Shown: positions 1-8,310 of the stretch, one piece after another
How positions within the stretch are numbered: position 1 is the stretch's first letter
Layout: every line of letters starts with the position of its first letter
NCBI RefSeq assembly: GCF_026420845.1
Contig: NZ_JAOWCB010000048.1
Span: forward strand, 1-32,710
Source of the DNA: Streptomyces sp. PR69
GTDB lineage: Bacteria > Actinomycetota > Actinomycetes > Streptomycetales > Streptomycetaceae
Reading direction: 5' to 3'
Length of the DNA: 32,710 nucleotides
Translations under genes and position numbers: made by a program
Notes under the pieces: model-generated
The model's database searches: none
Seen by the model: only the letters and a program-made list of their open reading frames with translations
Told to the model about the DNA's origin: nothing

Positions 1-148
1 GCGTCGCCTGGCAGACGGGACTTTGACGACACGACCTAGGAGCACGGGTCGGCACGTGGAGGCCGTCCCCGCTAAGGCGCACGGGGCAGTGCACGGCGCG
101 AAGGCCGTCCCCGCAGAAGCGCGCCGGGCGCGGCGGCGGCCCGGCGGC

Positions 149-177
149 GCGGTCGCGCCCCGTGGCGGCGCGACCGC
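149..177 (-). terminator. Hairpin terminator after fcl
   Basis: A perfect 11-bp inverted repeat (149-159 and 167-177) with a 7-nt loop starts about 35 nt past the fcl stop on the minus strand. There is no T-tract, which is common for terminators in high-GC actinobacteria. The rest of 1-211 shows a short imperfect direct repeat (GGCCGTCCCCGC at about 62 and 106) but no convincing gene. Confidence 0.6.
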
Positions 178-211
178 GGTCGTCGTACCGGCGTCGGCAC
201 CGGCGGCGGCG

Positions 212-1249
212 TCAGGCGAGGGACCGCTGCCACCATGCGTACGTCGACGCGATGCCGTCCCGCAGGCCGATCTTGGGCTTCCAGCCCAGGGACGCCAGCC
301 GGGAGACGTCCAGCAGCTTGCGCGGGGTGCCGTCCGGCTTGCCGGTGTCCCAGGCGATGCGGCCGGTGTAGCCGGTCACCTCGGCGACCGTCTCGGCCAG
401 CTCCTTGATCGTGAGGTCGTCCCCGCAGCCGACGTTGACCGGCGCCTCCCCGTCGTAACGCGCAAGCAGCGTGGCGCAGGCGTCCGCCAGATCGTCCACA
501 TGCAGGAACTCGCGGCGCGGGGCGCCCGAGCCCCACAGGGTCACCTCGTCCAGGCCGCCCTCGCGCGCCTCGTGGAAGCGGCGGATCAGGGCCGGCAGGA
601 CGTGCGAGGTCTCCAGGTCGAAGTTGTCGCCGGGGCCGTAGAGGTTGGTCGGCATGGCGGAGATATACGCCGCGCCGTACTGCCGCCGGTACGACTGCAC
701 CTGGCAGATCCCGGCAATCTTGGCGAGCGCGTACGGCTCGTTGGTGGGCTCCAGCGGGCCCGTCAGCAGCGCGTCCTCGCGGATCGGCTGCGCGGCGTGC
801 TTGGGGTAGATGCAGGACGACCCGAGGAACAGCAGCCGGGCCACGCCCGCGGTGTGCGCCCCGGCGATGACGCTCAGCTGGATGCGCAGATTGTCCTCAA
901 GGAACGGCACCGGCTGGGTGCTGTTGGCCATGATGCCGCCGACCTTCGCCGCGGCGAGCACCACGGCGTCGGGCCGGGCGTCCGCCAGAAAGGCGGCGGT
1001 GGCCGCCGCGTCGCGCAGATCGAGTTCGTCCCGGCCGCGGGTGATCACCTCATGGCCGTCGGCGGCCAGTCTGCGGACCATCGCGGAGCCCACCAGCCCG
1101 CGGTGGCCCGCGACGAATATGCGGGCGCCGGCTGGCAGATACGGCGAGTCGGGCGGGTTCGGCGGCACATGCTCGGTCGGCCCGGCAGGTTCGGTCGGCC
1201 CGGCAGGTCCGTCAGGTCCGGCGGGCGGCGGCGTCTGCGAATCGGTCAT
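212..1249 (-). CDS. fcl: GDP-L-fucose synthase (epimerase/reductase)
   Basis: This enzyme converts GDP-4-keto-6-deoxymannose to GDP-L-fucose by epimerisation and NADPH reduction in the cytosol. The extended-SDR nucleotide motif GHRGLVG is at residues 49-55, and the catalytic Ser-Ser-Cys and Tyr-x3-Lys (YALAK) follow, with the family signature NLYGPGDNFD. The ATG at 1249 gives 345 aa, about 25-30 longer than usual because of a Pro/Gly/Thr-rich leader of about 40 residues coded by short direct repeats. No strong Shine-Dalgarno precedes it, so a GTG at residue 28 is an alternative start. It is divergent from gmd, which makes its substrate; the 110-bp gap is AT-richer and must hold both promoters. 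The family call is secure from the motifs; the start is less sure. Confidence 0.9.
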   Translation of the reverse strand: MTDSQTPPPAGPDGPAGPTEPAGPTEHVPPNPPDSPYLPAGARIFVAGHRGLVGSAMVRRLAADGHEVITRGRDELDLRDAAATAAFLADARPDAVVLAAAKVGGIMANSTQPVPFLEDNLRIQLSVIAGAHTAGVARLLFLGSSCIYPKHAAQPIREDALLTGPLEPTNEPYALAKIAGICQVQSYRRQYGAAYISAMPTNLYGPGDNFDLETSHVLPALIRRFHEAREGGLDEVTLWGSGAPRREFLHVDDLADACATLLARYDGEAPVNVGCGDDLTIKELAETVAEVTGYTGRIAWDTGKPDGTPRKLLDVSRLASLGWKPKIGLRDGIASTYAWWQRSLA

Positions 1250-1359
1250 GAGCGGGATCATGCCAGGCACACCGGCCGCGCATCTGCCCGTACCCATGAT
1301 TTTCCGTATACATCACAAGATCAGTTGAGATCGTCAGAGAACACACAGAGGATGCCACG

Positions 1360-2373
1360 ATGACCAAGACCGCGTTGATCACAGGCGTCACCGGGCAGGA
1401 CGGTTCGTACCTCTCCGAGCTGCTGCTGTCCAAGGGGTACACGGTGCACGGTCTGGTGCGGCGTTCCTCCAGCTTCAACACCGAGCGGATCGACCACATC
1501 TACCAGGGCCCGCAGGAGACGGGGCGCTCCTTCGTGCTCCACCACGCGGACCTCTCCGACGGTGTGGCCCTGGTGAACCTGCTCCGGGACATACAGCCCG
1601 ACGAGGTCTACAACCTCGGCGCCCAGTCCCATGTCCGGGTCTCCTTCGACGCGCCTCTCTACACGGGCGACGTCACCGGCCTCGGCTCGCTGCGGCTGCT
1701 GGAGGCCGTCCGCGCCTCCGGCATCGACACCCGTGTCTACCAGGCGTCGTCATCGGAGATGTTCGGCTCGACCCCGCCGCCGCAGAACGAACAGACGCCC
1801 TTCCACCCGCGCAGCCCTTACGGGGTGGCGAAGGTGTACGGCTACTGGGCCACGGTCAACTACCGCGAGGCCTATGGCATGTACGCCGTCAACGGCATCC
1901 TGTTCAACCACGAGTCCCCGCGCCGCGGCGAGACCTTTGTGACCCGCAAGATCACGCGTGCGGTGGCGCGCATCAAGGCCGGTCTGCAGAGCGAGCTCTA
2001 TCTGGGCAATCTGGACGCGGTACGGGACTGGGGTTACGCCCCGGAGTACGTCGACGCCATGTGGCGGATGCTCCAGCAGGACGAGCCGACCGACTATGTC
2101 GTCGCCACCGGCGTCCCGGCCACGGTGCGGCGGTTCCTTCAGACCGCCTTCTCGCACGCGGGCCTCGACTGGCAGGAGCATGTGCGCTACGACGCCAAGT
2201 ACGAGCGGCCCAGCGAGGTGGACGCGCTGATCGGCGATGCGAGCAAGGCCGCGGAGCTGCTGGGCTGGAAGCCCGAAGTGATGGTCGAGGACCTCGCCCG
2301 GATCATGGTGGACGCCGATGTGAAGCTGGTGGAGGACCAGCTCGCGGGCGTCGCGGTCCGCGTCGACCGCTGA
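1360..2373 (+). CDS. gmd: GDP-mannose 4,6-dehydratase
   Basis: Catalyses dehydration of GDP-D-mannose to GDP-4-keto-6-deoxy-D-mannose, the first step to GDP-L-fucose and related deoxysugars. The NADP-binding motif TGVTGQDG is at residues 8-15; the active-site stretch SSSEMFG (130-136) supplies Ser and Glu, and Tyr154-x3-Lys158 (YGVAK) completes the catalytic set. The length of 337 aa is normal for the family. The ATG has an AGAGGA ribosome site about 8 nt upstream. It is divergent from fcl, so the pair makes GDP-fucose, presumably for the polysaccharide genes nearby. A perfect hairpin just after the stop suggests a monocistronic message. Very secure by family signature. Confidence 0.96.
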   Translation: MTKTALITGVTGQDGSYLSELLLSKGYTVHGLVRRSSSFNTERIDHIYQGPQETGRSFVLHHADLSDGVALVNLLRDIQPDEVYNLGAQSHVRVSFDAPLYTGDVTGLGSLRLLEAVRASGIDTRVYQASSSEMFGSTPPPQNEQTPFHPRSPYGVAKVYGYWATVNYREAYGMYAVNGILFNHESPRRGETFVTRKITRAVARIKAGLQSELYLGNLDAVRDWGYAPEYVDAMWRMLQQDEPTDYVVATGVPATVRRFLQTAFSHAGLDWQEHVRYDAKYERPSEVDALIGDASKAAELLGWKPEVMVEDLARIMVDADVKLVEDQLAGVAVRVDR

Positions 2374-2406
2374 ACAGAGCGGATGTGCACGGCACTTGAC
2401 TCCGCC

Positions 2407-2444
2407 GGGCTCTCCGCGGCCTCGTCCGGGGCCGCGGAGAGCCC
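2407..2444 (+). terminator. Terminator hairpin after gmd
   Basis: A perfect 15-bp inverted repeat (2407-2421 and 2430-2444) with an 8-nt loop lies 34 nt past the gmd stop. No U-tract follows. The remaining gap to 2694 (about 250 bp) is less GC-rich around 2500-2610 and has a doubled GGGTGACCC motif near 2608 and 2626. It probably contains the promoter of the next gene, but I cannot place -10/-35 boxes confidently. Confidence 0.7.
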
Positions 2445-2694
2445 ACGGAGAGCCTTCGCAGGGGCTTCACAGCGTGCCCGGAGAGGCTCCACACTCTGCC
2501 GGTTACAAACCTGTGACGCCTGGTGCCCCTGTTTGCCCTTGTTTTTAGTCGGATGATGGCCAGAAATGGCTGAAGAACCGTTACCCTTCGCTTCATTCAC
2601 GCGTGTGGGTGACCCAAGCCCGAGCGGGTGACCCGGGCCTGAGCCGCCGCCCGCACGCCGCCACGACGTCAAGGCGACCTGCCTTGGGGGGTAC

Positions 2695-5418
2695 ATGAAG
2701 AAGTCAAGAGGGCTGAGCGCTGCCCTCGTCCTGTCAATGGCCGCAGGCCTCGGCGCGGCCGCGATACCGCAGGCCGCCGCGCTCACCGAGCCGGTCGGCT
2801 TCACCGCGGACGATCTGCCCACCTGGCAGACCAACGGCATCGTCTGGGCGCTGGCCCAGGCCGACGGCGTGGTCTTCGCGGGCGGCACCTTCTCCGAAGT
2901 ACGGCCGCCCCAGGGCGCCCCGGGCAACGCCCGCAGCGCCCTGAACTTCGCGGCCCTGGACGCCGCGACCGGCGCGCCTGCCGACTGCGAGCTGTCGTTC
3001 ACGGTCTCCTCCGGCACCGCCACCGTGCGCGCGCTGGCCGTGTCCCCGGACAAGAAGACGCTGTACGCGGGCGGCTACTTCGGCGCGGTCAACGACGTCC
3101 CGGTCTCCAGCCTCGCCGCCATCGACATCGCCACCTGCACCCCGAGGACCGGCTTCAACGCCGCCTTCCCGGCCACCGTGCGCGGACTCGCCGTCACCGG
3201 CGACACCGTCTACGCGGCCGGCGACTTCGGCCAGGTCAACGGCGAGACACGGCAGCGCTTCGCCGCGGTCGACGCGGCCGACGGCTCGCTGCGCCCGTTC
3301 ACGGCGAACGCCGACGAGCCGGGCCGCGCCATCGAGGTCACCCCCGACGGCGAGCATGTCCTCATCGGCGGCGACTTCTTCGAGGTCAACGGCGCGGACT
3401 CGCACGCTCTGGCCGTCGTCGACGCGGACACGGGCGCGCTGGCGAAGGCGTACCCCACCGGTTTCATCGACCGCCGGTCGGTCGTCAAGGACATCGACAC
3501 CGACGCGACCGGCTTCTACACCGGCAACGAGGGCACCGGTGGCGGCGTCTTCGACGGCCGCATCGCGCTCGAACTCAACGGCTTCGAGCAGCGCTGGCGC
3601 GACACCTGCCTGGGCGCGACACAGGCCGTCGAGTCGCATGACGACGTCCTCTACAGCGCCTCGCACGCCCACGACTGCTCCAGCGTCGGCGAGTTCGCCG
3701 ACGGCCGCCGCTACCACTTCCTGGCGCAGCCGACGACCAGTACCGGCAAGCTCGGCTGGTTCCCGGACACCAACGACGGCCTCGGCGAGGGCATCGGCCC
3801 GCGCGCGATCACCATTTCCGCGAAGGACGGCGTCGAATACCTCTGGTCCGGCGGCGAGTTCACCACGGTCAACGGCGCCGCCGCCCAGGGTCTGACCCGC
3901 TTCGCCTCCACCGGCGACACCGGCCGGCCCACCACCCCGGTGGCGAGCGCGGAGAGCGTCAAGCCGGGCGAGGTGCAGGTCCGCTGGCGCACCAGCCTCG
4001 ACCTGGACGACAGCAGGCTGACCTACAAGGTCTACCGGGACGGCTCGGCCACCCCGATCGGCACGGTGGACGCCGAGTCGCTGCCGTGGGAGCGCCCGCA
4101 GGCCTCCTTCACGGACACCGGCCTCGCCCCCGGCTCCACCCACTCCTACCGGGTGACCGCCACCGACGCCGCGGGCAACGTCAGCGGCCTGTCGGCCACC
4201 GCCACCGTCTCGGTCGCCGTCTCCCCGCAGCCGTACGCCTCCGCCGTCATCGCCGACGGGGCGGAGCTGTACTGGCGCTACGACGACAAGGTCAGCCCGT
4301 ATGTCGCCGACTCGTCGCCCGGCGACCACAGCGGTGTGCAGTCCGGCGGTCCGGCGCTCGGCCAGGGACCCGGCGCGGTCGCCGGCGACAGCAAGGCCTT
4401 CGGCTTCGACGGCGCCAACGACAAGATCTACAGCGATCACCGCGGCACGGTCGGGGACTCGTACACCATCGAGACCTGGTTCAAGACGACCACCGGCAGC
4501 GGCGGCAAGCTGATCGGCTTCGGCGACAACACCACGCGCAACAGCCGCAGCTATGACAAGCACATCTATATGACCAACTGGGGCCGGCTGGTCTTCGGCG
4601 CCTACGACGGCCGCACCCGCACGATCTCCACCTGGCGCTCGTACAACGACGGCAAGTGGCACCACGTCGTCGGCACCCAGGGCCCCGGCGGCATGACGCT
4701 GTACGTGGACGGCGAGCGCGTCGGCAGCAACGGCTACAGCGAGCACCAGCAGTACGCGGGCTACTGGCACGTCGGCGGCGACAACCTCGGCTCCTGGCCG
4801 TCCCGCCCGTGGAGCAACTACTTCCACGGCCAGCTCGACGAGACCGCCGTCTACCCGAAGGCGCTGTCCGCCGACCGGGTCGCCGCCCACTACGCCCTGG
4901 CGTCCAAGCCCGGCGACACCGTCACCACGGTCCAGCCGACCGAGGACACCTATGTCAACGCGGGCGCGCCGAGCGCCAACTACGGCGCCTCGACGTCGCT
5001 CGCGGTGCGCGGCGCCTCGGCCTATGAGTCGTACCTCCGCTTCACCCTGCCCGAGGCGCCCGCCGGGACGGAGCTCGTCGGGGCCGCGCTGGAGGTCAAG
5101 AGCAACTCGGCGTCGTACGCCGGTTCTGCCGACCCGGTGCAGATCCGGCCGGTCACCGGCGACTGGTCGGGCAGCGAGGTCACCTACGCGACCAAGCCCT
5201 CCCTGGGCTCGCAGGCGCTGGGCACGCTGACCTCGCCGGCCGGCCCGAACGCCAGGGCCTCCGTCACGCTGGACACGGCGGCGGTCAAGGCGGCGCTCGG
5301 CGGGGAGTACGACCTGGCCCTGACGGCCGAGGGGACGGACTCGCTGTGGCTGTGGTCGACCGAGGCGTCGGCCTCGGAGGGCACGCCGAAGCTGATCCTC
5401 ACCTTCTCGCACACTTAA
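2695..5418 (+). CDS. Large secreted protein: propeller-like N-half, FnIII, LamG, DNRLRE
   Basis: A 907-aa exported protein of unknown exact role, likely extracellular carbohydrate or surface binding. A Sec signal peptide (KK-x-R, hydrophobic core, AxA-like site near residue 29) starts it. Residues about 30-400 contain recurring blocks of the type YAGG.F..VNG and AAVD..TG, as in delta-60/Kelch-like propellers. An FnIII domain follows (about 412-505), then a concanavalin-like LamG domain (about 512-735, with the motif KWHHVVGT and YVDGERVG), then a DNRLRE-type C-terminal module (about 742-907, starting EDTYVNAG). The start has a G-rich site directly upstream (GGGGGG). There is no membrane anchor or sorting signal, so it is probably released. 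Its place behind gmd may be coincidental or may mean that it binds the polymer made here. Domain calls come from motif memory, not from a search. Confidence 0.85.
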   Translation: MKKSRGLSAALVLSMAAGLGAAAIPQAAALTEPVGFTADDLPTWQTNGIVWALAQADGVVFAGGTFSEVRPPQGAPGNARSALNFAALDAATGAPADCELSFTVSSGTATVRALAVSPDKKTLYAGGYFGAVNDVPVSSLAAIDIATCTPRTGFNAAFPATVRGLAVTGDTVYAAGDFGQVNGETRQRFAAVDAADGSLRPFTANADEPGRAIEVTPDGEHVLIGGDFFEVNGADSHALAVVDADTGALAKAYPTGFIDRRSVVKDIDTDATGFYTGNEGTGGGVFDGRIALELNGFEQRWRDTCLGATQAVESHDDVLYSASHAHDCSSVGEFADGRRYHFLAQPTTSTGKLGWFPDTNDGLGEGIGPRAITISAKDGVEYLWSGGEFTTVNGAAAQGLTRFASTGDTGRPTTPVASAESVKPGEVQVRWRTSLDLDDSRLTYKVYRDGSATPIGTVDAESLPWERPQASFTDTGLAPGSTHSYRVTATDAAGNVSGLSATATVSVAVSPQPYASAVIADGAELYWRYDDKVSPYVADSSPGDHSGVQSGGPALGQGPGAVAGDSKAFGFDGANDKIYSDHRGTVGDSYTIETWFKTTTGSGGKLIGFGDNTTRNSRSYDKHIYMTNWGRLVFGAYDGRTRTISTWRSYNDGKWHHVVGTQGPGGMTLYVDGERVGSNGYSEHQQYAGYWHVGGDNLGSWPSRPWSNYFHGQLDETAVYPKALSADRVAAHYALASKPGDTVTTVQPTEDTYVNAGAPSANYGASTSLAVRGASAYESYLRFTLPEAPAGTELVGAALEVKSNSASYAGSADPVQIRPVTGDWSGSEVTYATKPSLGSQALGTLTSPAGPNARASVTLDTAAVKAALGGEYDLALTAEGTDSLWLWSTEASASEGTPKLILTFSHT

Positions 5419-5430
5419 GGTCACCACCGC

Positions 5431-5476
5431 ACTGCTGCGGCGGGGCGGCGTCGCCGGCGCCGCCCCGCCGCGCAGT
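5431..5476 (+). terminator. Hairpin between secreted protein and lipoprotein
   Basis: Arms 5431-5450 and 5458-5476 pair over 19 bp with a single bulged T on the left, around a 7-nt loop. It starts 12 nt past the preceding stop. Because the next start lies only 22 nt beyond it, the lipoprotein must be transcribed by read-through or from a promoter overlapping the hairpin. Confidence 0.6.
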
Positions 5477-5498
5477 CGTCCACGAGCAGGAGCACGAC

Positions 5499-6227
5499 AT
5501 GCGACGCACCCACCTCCGACGCCCGGCCGCGGCGTCCCTGCTGCTGGCGGCGGCGCTGGCCGTGACCGGCTGTTCATCGTCCGGGAAGGAGGAGGCGAAG
5601 GCGTCCGCGTCGGCGTCCGCCTCCGAGCGGTCGGCGGCCGAACGCGTCGAGGACCAGGTCGAGCAGGACGGCGGAGCCGGCGGGGACGGGACGACGGCGA
5701 GTCCCTCGCCTTCGGCTTCGGCGTCGGCCGCCCCCGGTCCCGTACGCCCCGACTCGGAACTCAAGCCCGCGACCGGCTCCTTCTCGAAGGAGGAGAAGGA
5801 GTATCTGAAGGGCCGGGTCCCCAAGTCGATCGAGCCCGCGGCCGTCCTCGACATCGGCAAGGAGGCCTGCCAGCGCATCGAGCGCACGGCCAAGCGGGAC
5901 AAGGACGCGACGGTCGCGGCCGTGATCGCCGGAGAGATCAGGAACGCCGAGGACGCCGTCAACCATCTCTGCCCGGAGCAGAAGCCGGTACTCGACGCGG
6001 CGAAGGGCGGCTACCCGGACGGCTCCCACACCGGCCCGGCGCCGGGCCGCTACCGCACCCTCACGGCAGGGCCGGGCTGCACCTGGTCCGTCACGGACGC
6101 CAAGGGCAGGGAAGCGGCGTCGGGCCCCGGGCCCGGTGGGGGCGAGCAGCACGAGGTGACGATCCCGTCCGGGGCGAAGGAGTTCACCTCGAACGGGTGC
6201 TACGCCTGGGCGCGGGCGGGCGGCTGA
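5499..6227 (+). CDS. Secreted lipoprotein, DUF732-like middle
   Basis: A 242-aa putative lipoprotein of unknown function. The signal peptide ends in a lipobox AVTGC with Cys25, so it should be lipid-anchored on the outer membrane face. A low-complexity Ser/Ala/Glu linker spans about residues 26-90. Residues about 93-165 (FSKEEKEYL, with Cys and a final HLCPE) resemble the small helical DUF732-type domain with two Cys. The C-terminal 60 residues (GRYRT..GPGCTW, ending SNGCYAW) look like a small beta domain with paired Cys. I chose the ATG at 5499 because it has AGGAG upstream and starts the signal peptide; the frame is open further upstream, but that part overlaps the preceding gene. Function is not inferred. 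Confidence 0.8.
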   Translation: MRRTHLRRPAAASLLLAAALAVTGCSSSGKEEAKASASASASERSAAERVEDQVEQDGGAGGDGTTASPSPSASASAAPGPVRPDSELKPATGSFSKEEKEYLKGRVPKSIEPAAVLDIGKEACQRIERTAKRDKDATVAAVIAGEIRNAEDAVNHLCPEQKPVLDAAKGGYPDGSHTGPAPGRYRTLTAGPGCTWSVTDAKGREAASGPGPGGGEQHEVTIPSGAKEFTSNGCYAWARAGG

Positions 6228-6481
6228 GTTTCCCCTGCCCCTCCCCCTACGCCCTGGGGGCGTGGGGGGGACCCCCACTTCCCGAAACTGGGGCAGGCCC
6301 CAGGCCCCGTTTCGGGGGCTCCGCCCCGAACCCCCGGTCCTCAATCTCCCCCAGCTACCTCCCCCAGACTCCGTCCGGGGGTACCCCCACGGAGGTGCCC
6401 CCAACGGGCTCAAAAAGAGCCCCGCCGGCGTTTGAGGCGCGGGGGTCTGGGGGCGGAGCCCCCAGAGCTTCGCCGGAGGCG
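6228..6481. repeat. GC-rich hairpin cluster between convergent genes
   Basis: This 254-bp gap between convergent genes is packed with inverted repeats and runs of C or G. Clear ones: GGGCTC-aaaaa-GAGCCC (6406-6422); CTGGGGGC-gga-GCCCCCAG (6447-6465); and GGGGCTCCGCCCC near 6314-6326. The 3' part (about 6420-6480) resembles the intergenic GCGTTTGAGG...GGGGGCGGAGCCCCC element that I recall as common in Streptomyces genomes. It probably terminates transcription from both sides. I see no coding potential here on either strand that is independent of the flanking genes. Confidence 0.65.
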
Positions 6482-7648
6482 CTAGCCGTGGGCGCGGGAC
6501 GCCGCGCGCGCCTGGGCGCGGTCGTAGACGCCGAGCAGCGTGTCCACCACCGCGCCCATCGAGAACGCGTCGGCCGCCAGCTTCCGCCCCGCCGCCCCCG
6601 CCGCCTCCCCAGCCCCCGGCTCCAACAGCTCCAGCACGGCCGGCGCCAGCCCCGCCGCGTCGTCCACGACCCGGCCCGCGCCCGCGGAGCGGACGTCGGC
6701 GGCCAGGCCGTTGGAGACGGTCACCACGGCGGGGGTGCCCACGGAGAGGGACTCCAGGACGGACATGGGGAACGGCTCGTCCACGGACGGCAGTACGTAG
6801 ACATGGGCGCGGCGCAGCTCGTCCAGCACCTCGGCGGAGGTGAGCGCGCCGGTGCAGACGGCCCGTTGCCGGACGCCAAGCTCGTCGACGAGGCGCTGCA
6901 CGGCGGGCAGTTCGCCCTCGTCCGGGCCGGCGATGACGAACTGCGCGTCGGGGTGGGTGCGCAGGATCTCCGGGATCGCCGCGACGAAGTCGCACGGGCG
7001 CTTGCGGGCCTGGAGCCGGGCGGCGTACAGGATGCGGGGCGGGGCCTCGGGCGGATACGGCGGCCGTGGGCTCACGGGCTGTGCGGGCACGCCGTTCACC
7101 AGGCGTACGGCGTTGTCGAGCGGCACGCCGAGCACGGCGTCGAGGCCGCGCCGCTCATGCGCCGTCAGATGCAGTACGGCGTCGGCGCGGCGGAGCAGCC
7201 TGCGCACGGCCAGCGCGTCCAGCGCCTTGGCGAGGATCTTGTCGCTGGGGTCCACCATGCCGTGAGTCTGGAGCACCAGCGGGATGCCCGCGCGCAGCGC
7301 GGCGAGCGCGAGCGGCAAGGTCACCAGATCGCGGGCCAGATGGACATGGACGACGTCCGCGCCGCGCACCAGCCGGCCGGCCTGACGCAGCAGGGCGGGG
7401 GACGCGATGCCGCTGAAGCCGAGCGGCAGCAGCCGGCGGGCGGGGTAGAGCCGTGCCGGGACGCCCTCGACGTCGGCGGGCGGCGGTCCGTCAAAGCCGT
7501 CAGCCAGGGCGATCAGACGCGGCTCGTGCCCGCGCTCGCGCAGCCCGTGGGAGAGGTTGAGGGCGACGCGGACCGGGCCGCCGAAGGCGCCGGTGGGCGA
7601 GTGCAGGGTGACCGCGTGCAGCACGCGCAGCGGTGCTCGGGAGGTCAT
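6482..7648 (-). CDS. Glycosyltransferase family 4 (GT-B)
   Basis: A 388-aa retaining glycosyltransferase, likely adding one sugar of the repeat unit on the cytosolic membrane face. The N-terminal half shows the donor-independent Rossmann start RVLHAVTLHSPTGAFGG and the HVHLARD motif; the C-terminal half has RILYAARLQARKRP and the nucleotide-sugar site SVDEPFPMSVLE, fitting the E-x7-E pattern of GT4. The donor cannot be deduced; GDP-mannose or GDP-fucose would fit the locus. The ATG overlaps the stop of the upstream acetyltransferase (ATGA) and has AAGGAG upstream, so the two are translationally coupled. Length is typical. Confidence 0.9.
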   Translation of the reverse strand: MTSRAPLRVLHAVTLHSPTGAFGGPVRVALNLSHGLRERGHEPRLIALADGFDGPPPADVEGVPARLYPARRLLPLGFSGIASPALLRQAGRLVRGADVVHVHLARDLVTLPLALAALRAGIPLVLQTHGMVDPSDKILAKALDALAVRRLLRRADAVLHLTAHERRGLDAVLGVPLDNAVRLVNGVPAQPVSPRPPYPPEAPPRILYAARLQARKRPCDFVAAIPEILRTHPDAQFVIAGPDEGELPAVQRLVDELGVRQRAVCTGALTSAEVLDELRRAHVYVLPSVDEPFPMSVLESLSVGTPAVVTVSNGLAADVRSAGAGRVVDDAAGLAPAVLELLEPGAGEAAGAAGRKLAADAFSMGAVVDTLLGVYDRAQARAASRAHG

Positions 7649-8184
7649 GCGGGCTCCTTGACCGCGCGGCGCTCGCCGTCGGCGGTGTGCAGGGTGAGTT
7701 CGGGCAGGTCCTTGTGGAGCACCGCGCCCGCGCCGACGACGGCGTGCCGGCCGACCGTGACTCCGGCGAGCACGGTGGCGCGGGCCGCGACCCAGGCCCC
7801 GTCCCCGACGGCGATGGGGGCGTTGCGGTAGCGGAAGTCGGCGGCCCGGTGGTCATGGCTGCCGGTGCACAGCAGCGCCTCCTGGGAGACGCAGGCGTGT
7901 GCGCCGACGGTGATCGGTTCGAGGTTGAGCAGCCAGGCGCCCTCGCCGATCCAGGCGTGGTCGCCGACGGTCAGCTTCCATGGCCACAGGATCCGCACCT
8001 TGTGCCGTATCAGCACACCCTCGCCTATGGTCGCGCCGAACGCGCGCAGCAGCCTGGTGCGCAGCCGGGCGGGGCACCACCAGGCCATGAAGACGGTGTT
8101 CATGACGGCAAACCAGAGTGCCTGGGTGAGTTTGCCGCGGCCCTTGTCGTATCCGGCCAGCGTGAAAGCCGACAAATCCCTCAT
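7645..8184 (-). CDS. WcaF-like colanic-acid-type acetyltransferase (left-handed beta helix)
   Basis: A 179-aa hexapeptide-repeat O-acetyltransferase of the WcaF/NodL type, expected to put acetyl groups from acetyl-CoA on a sugar of the repeat unit. The repeats are visible in the second half (IGEGVLI, VGDHAWIGEGAWL, VGAHACVSQEALL, VGDGAWVAARATVLAGVTVG, VGAGAVL). The loop SHDHRAADF carries the expected catalytic His residues. A hydrophobic, Trp-rich N-terminal segment (WFAVMNTVFMAWWCP) is usual for this subfamily and may attach it to the membrane. GGGGG precedes the ATG. It is first in a two-gene operon with the GT4 enzyme and divergent from the polymerase gene. Confidence 0.9.
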   Translation of the reverse strand: MRDLSAFTLAGYDKGRGKLTQALWFAVMNTVFMAWWCPARLRTRLLRAFGATIGEGVLIRHKVRILWPWKLTVGDHAWIGEGAWLLNLEPITVGAHACVSQEALLCTGSHDHRAADFRYRNAPIAVGDGAWVAARATVLAGVTVGRHAVVGAGAVLHKDLPELTLHTADGERRAVKEPA

Positions 8185-8242
8185 ACTGCCCCCAACTTAC
8201 GCTTCTCCGCCCTGGATCCCCCGCTGCGGCCATGAACAGCTC

Positions 8243-8275
8243 AGGCTAACGGTTGACTGTCCGCATCGTTAGACT
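8243..8275. promoter_or_regulatory. Palindromic divergent promoter region
   Basis: Arms 8243-8251 (AGGCTAACG) and 8267-8275 (CGTTAGACT) form a 9-bp inverted repeat with one mismatch and a 15-bp spacer. Each outer edge also reads as a -10-like hexamer on opposite strands: TAGACT (8270-8275, +) toward the polymerase gene and TAGCCT (8248-8243, -) toward the acetyltransferase. It could be a shared operator or two back-to-back promoters. The leader lengths that follow (about 30 and 50 nt) would be reasonable. Confidence 0.4.
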
Positions 8276-8310
8276 GCGCCGAACGGGACGAATCGAGGGG
8301 TAAATCGCCA

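Noticed and set aside
23..1363. A 446-codon plus-strand frame over fcl
   Set aside because: Shadow of the GDP-fucose synthase gene; Arg/Gly/Val-rich with no motif.
2734..5577. A 947-codon open frame antisense to the large secreted protein
   Set aside because: It is a by-product of high GC; the plus frame has a signal peptide and recognisable domains, the minus frame only Arg/Ala/Gly-rich sequence.
8253..8275. A classical promoter from TTGACT and TAGACT
   Set aside because: The spacer is only 11 bp, too short for a sigma-70-type promoter.
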